64,000 nt of DNA, from the NCBI GenBank assembly GCA_947179485.1, contig OX359247.1, positions 1,765,060 to 1,829,059 of the forward strand, read 5' to 3'. Shown one piece after another: positions 60,301-64,000 of this stretch. Numbering within the stretch: the first letter of the stretch is position 1; each line of letters starts with the position of its first letter. This DNA is from Allacma fusca (lineage: Eukaryota > Arthropoda > Collembola > Symphypleona > Sminthuridae). Below the pieces are notes generated by a model that ran no database searches, had not been told where the DNA came from, and saw only the letters and a program-made list of their open reading frames with translations. The position numbers were made by a program, and so were the translations under genes.

Positions 60301-62235
60301 CTCTCTCTCTCCTTCGCTCTCTCTCTCGACTTACGGTATTTGTTTGAAGGAAGTATTGGATTAAAAAACAGAAGCTAAGTTGATTATTTGTAATGTTTAA
60401 GTCTAATGATGGGCTGTTGGAAATTTATTGCAGTATTTACTTCTTTGTTTCATGATACGTTAATAATGGTGATGATGGGTGCGGGCCGAGGTAGGGATTT
60501 TGTGTGTAATATCGGAATGTGTACTTATTTCTACTTGGGAGAGGAAATGACATTATGTACTGATGTGTATCTGTCTCTGTGTGTATGTGTGTGTTTCTCT
60601 CTCTCTCTCTCTCTCTCTCTTTCTACCGTCTAAAAGTGCTTCTCTTATGTTTGAAAAAGATACGTGATTTGCTTGATGTTAATGAGAAAAGAAGGAATGG
60701 ATATTGTCTGAAAATGATGTGTAAGTATGCGACAGTGTGTGGGACTCTGTTTTTGTAAGTAGATATAATTACTTACGTACATACATACATACATAGCAGA
60801 ATATCAGCTACTGCTATTAACTTGTGTGTGTGTATGTTTGTCTGTCCATGAGTTTGTGTGTGTGTGTGGGGTTAATGGTACTTGAGCTAATGCTGTGTGT
60901 TACGCTCTTAATGGGATTCTTTACTTGAGTTGTTGTTGTGTGGTTGGTTATGTGTGTGTATGTGTGTGTCTGAGAGAGTGTATTTACTAAGGTGCACATG
61001 AGTATGTAATACATCCGCAGAAATGTCTGGTTTTCATTTAAGATTTGCTCCTAGCATACATAAGTATGTATATGTATGTATACGTGCCTCTTCCTCAACT
61101 GGGAAAGGAAGTGTTAGGAAAGTGTCTTTTGTCATTTTGGACGTCAAGATCTTATAAGGTCCTGGGTTATATCCCCATTTTGGGAACTGAACTGTGTAGA
61201 TGGTAGATTATTTTTCTCCATGCCTTTGGTTTTTTTGTCTCTCGAAATGAAATGAAATGAAATGGAATTGGGAATTAAATTAGTCCCTGGGGTTGAGCCT
61301 TGTTTGTGCACATGTCTCCCAGTTTTTAGTACAACATACAGTACACTTGGGATTTTTCCCTTGTTTTCTAGTGTTGCCAAGAGTTGAAGTCTAAATGAAG
61401 TGTACTTTTATAAAAGCTTGCTCCTCACCTAAGTACGTCCTCCTCCTCATCATCATCTTCATCTCTCTTTTCTCCCAATTGACCCAATGACTATGCTCCA
61501 TTATTATTGCTCATTTTAGTTATTACACGTCTCCTTATACAAATAGTGTTGGAGTTGGCATACGTATAGCTGGAGGGCATTCATATTATGTATGGATTTT
61601 GCTTTATATTTTGGTTCTATTATACAAACTAAACTAATGTATAAGTGCAAAACTCGGATATAGTCAAGTGAGGAGAGAGGTGAAGGGAGAAAGATAGGGT
61701 GATGGGAAATTAATTTGGAAATGTAATCAAATGATGCAGTGATATTGTCATTTCGAATGCTTTTCTACTATATCTCTACACATAGATACATACATACTAT
61801 GTACAAGTAATTGAGTTAATTATGAGTGACGGAGGTATGCACTTGACTGGCGGATGACATGGTAGACAATGTAAATAATTAAGTACATACATATACCTAC
61901 ACATACATAATTATATTATGCCTACACATGTAGTGAGTCGGAGGACTTTAGCAATAGGAAGTAAAATTTTGAGGATTATATTCTCAAGTCGTATATGTAA
62001 TTAAGTATAAGTACTTTGATATCTCTACATGTAAATATAATAATAATTATTATGTATGTGTGTCAAACCACAATGATCTTCAATTGTCATAGTTTGTGTA
62101 GGGCTCGGACGTGACTACATATGATAAAGTTAGAAAACCGCGTACCTTTTGACTCTTTGATATTTGAGAGCCTCATACATTGAATTTTTAATGAGTCCTA
62201 CACAGTTTGAAACCTTGATTATTGTCGTTTTACAG

Positions 62236-62389
62236 GAACAGCCGTGAACTGACAAGATGACTACGGACATCAGCGTGAACGTCCGTTGGGATCCAGTCCT
62301 TCAGCAGGACATCATTGAGGATTTGGAGTATGATGGAGGAAACTCTTCCTCACGTCTTTTTGAACGATCTCGTATTAAGGCTCTTGCTG
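62236..62389 (+). CDS. beta-Spec: Beta-spectrin, first coding exon (coding 62257-62389)
   Basis: Beta chain of spectrin, the actin-crosslinking membrane skeleton. The exon starts after TTTTACAG (62235). It has 21 bases of leader and then ATG at 62257. The 44 complete codons begin MTTDISVNVRWDP and end YDGGNSSSRLFERSRIKALA, the stretch that precedes the first calponin-homology domain in beta-spectrins. The insect protein starts with nearly the same words. The donor GTAAGT follows at 62390 in phase 1. The next residues of the family (DERESVQKKTFTKW) do not appear before 64000, so intron 2 runs past the window edge. A stretch of VLQQDIIEDL replaces the usual SQGPGNEYIDEY. The exon lies about 30 kb from VPS39; a distant promoter is proposed at 34.9 kb. 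Confidence 0.92.
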
Positions 62390-63274
62390 GTAAGTTTCAA
62401 TCCACTCTTTATTTTTTTTATATTTTTTTATATTTTTTAAATATTTTATTACATCTGTGTAATAGAAAGGTTGGCCGGGGACAGTCTAGACATTTTATTT
62501 GTTCTGGAAATAAAATCTGGAATAAAATAAAAAAGAATGAAGTTGTTTTTATTACATATTCCGGAATTTTGTGAATACCTCCTTATTATAAATATCTAAA
62601 TGTGAGTGAGAAAATATGAAAGGGACGGGGGAATATATGTATATGTAAGTAAGATGTATATACGGGTCGTTAAACCTAACCATTTTGTAGTTTAGGATTA
62701 TTTTGATTTGATATACTGACGATTAAAGTGTAATGAACTGAAGGAAGAACTAGTAATGTGGACATTGGAGGAGTGTACCTTGTGTATCTCTAGCTCTATA
62801 TCTATGATTTCTGTCTCACTGGGCCAGTAGTGAGTGGGAGAGTATGGTAGGAAAGTAAATAGTCTTAGTATATATAATATGTATAATAATGTAATCATCT
62901 GATCGTCAATACTACTGGATGGGATCCTTTATTGGGTCTCCAGTTGGTTGGGACTGCTGGGACTTGTGCTGTAAGTTAAAAGGAAACAAAAGCCGATGCT
63001 TTAGCATTCTCTCACGAACGGGGGAATATATTTGCGAGAGACTACTGCTCCTACACTACTGACTACTGTAGTGTGCAATCTTGAAGTCTTCACAGCTGTT
63101 GCCCCATTTTCTCTCTCTCTCTCTCTCTCTCTCGTCTCGTCTCCTTTACTATGGTAGAAGAAAGAATCAATAACCGGAAGATTGGGAATATTGATTGAGT
63201 CTGTCTGAGTGAGCTACTGGCACTGGTCTGTGTATGTGAGAGCACATATTAATCGTTGCTGAGCGTGCATTAAA

Positions 63275-63335
<61 letters not shown>

Positions 63336-64000
63336 TTTCTTGTGTGTATGTGTGTGTGCCTCTCTCTCTCGTAAATCTGGAGTTAGTAGATGCTGGACTA
63401 TTTTATTCTATAAATTAGAGATACATGCATTGATAGTAGCATTAAACCACTGTGACTACTATAGTGGTTGGAAGGGACGGATCTTGTGCTTTTAGAAGTA
63501 TCATTTTGGAGCTAGCTCCTCCATTACACGTCCTATCTTGCGCTGTGATTATCTTTCTCTCACTCCCTGAGTCACTGCCTCTCTAACTCTCTACACATTA
63601 ACGTACTCGAGCGGTTAAAATGAGATTATGAAGACGAAGTTACAGCTCTATATTGAACGTGAATTTCCCTGTATATGAGATTTGGACCATTGAATTGGTG
63701 GTGGTGGTTGGTGGTAGTGGGAAATGGAGGAAGCCGAACCTTTTTATTTGAGAATATTACTAGTAGTTAAATTTTGGGGTTGTTTAGCGAATCTGTAAAC
63801 CCATCCGCTCTTTTCCTCCCGTATCAAACGGTTTCCACAGTTGTTAGTCATAGCGGAGGTAATCAGAGGAGAGGTAGTTAGTATGTATGTATGTATGTAT
63901 GTATGTATGTAGTTGTAAGTTCTCCTCATCTAAACATACAACGTTTATTTATGGATGTGCATGGACGTGTCAGATATACAAAATAATAGTATGCATATAT
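62390..64000 (+). other. Beta-spectrin intron after first coding exon, incomplete
   Basis: No coding exon seen. It contains CT tracts at 63112-63133 and 63276-63332 and a GTAT run near 63880-63910. Confidence 0.7.
63276..63332. repeat. (CT)n microsatellite
   Basis: About 28 CT units. Confidence 0.95.

Larger units (their letters stand above)
34979..62235 (+). other. Probable first intron of beta-spectrin, about 27 kb
   Basis: No conserved coding exon was found on either strand. The sequence is G/T-rich on the + strand, with abundant GTATGTA and GTAAGTAC words, GA/CT tracts (for example 40560-40581, 44083-44107, 46079-46104, 46831-46858, 58467-58500, 59715-59734, 60294-60312, 60594-60620), GT tracts (42226-42246, 42549-42564, 54663-54682, 57140-57157) and GTAT or TTA runs (43005-43029, 42480-42497). 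One P-like transposon is inserted at 50215-51544. Three acceptor-plus-donor junctions (43958, 47993, 59000) could be recursive splice points. Most open frames come from microsatellites or from the stop-poor C/A-rich strand. Confidence 0.5.

Noticed and set aside
1-64000. tRNA, rRNA, CRISPR or retroelement sequences
   Set aside because: Looked for tRNA B-box words, long reverse-transcriptase-like frames and LTR pairs by eye and recognised none; a proper scan could still find short remnants.

Overview
The window is nuclear DNA from an arthropod, probably a hexapod, roughly 36% GC by eye. The evidence is a set of animal genes with short GT-AG introns (about 60-250 bp), several DNA transposon families, dense dinucleotide microsatellites, and a beta-spectrin N-terminus that reads very like the insect protein. 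I cannot name the species. All gene models below were built by eye from open frames, splice signals and remembered family sequences; no search was run.

Layout. 1-0.8 kb: 3' part of sepiapterin reductase (+). 1.9-2.7 kb: a foldback repeat. About 3-7.5 kb: a two-gene DNA transposon with a tnp2/CACTA-like transposase (-) divergent from a six-exon gene for a coiled-coil, BEN-like protein (+). A GGTCATGACC palindrome recurs in introns and flanks of both genes. 8.6-10.0 kb: EAPP (+). 10.6-12.6 kb: AHSA1 (-), tail to tail with EAPP. 15.4-27.0 kb: RCOR/CoREST (+), head to head with AHSA1. Its 7.5-kb intron 1 holds a large inverted-repeat element (17.6-18.7 kb) and a 1.95-kb non-autonomous DNA transposon (18759-20705, 8-bp target duplication) filled with three minisatellite arrays. 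28.1-32.6 kb: VPS39 (-), 13 exons, tail to tail with RCOR. From 34.9 kb to the end: the 5' part of beta-spectrin (+). This comprises a candidate TATA promoter and non-coding exon, a roughly 27-kb intron full of GA/CT, GT and GTAT repeats with a P-like THAP element (50215-51544), the first coding exon at 62257-62389, and the start of the next intron.

The host genes serve unrelated cell functions: pterin cofactor synthesis, E2F-linked nuclear protein, Hsp90 co-chaperone, LSD1 co-repressor, HOPS tethering, and membrane skeleton. They are neighbours, not a pathway. Two head-to-head intergenic regions (AHSA1/RCOR and VPS39/beta-spectrin) show a clear switch in strand composition: C/A-rich on the left, G/T-rich on the right on the + strand. 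This switch explains most of the long but meaningless frames there.

The most unusual items are the two-gene transposon with its own candidate operator, the transposon that carries higher-order minisatellites, a P-type element reduced to one THAP domain, a GATA-like zinc-finger exon in RCOR, and candidate recursive splice sites in the beta-spectrin intron.
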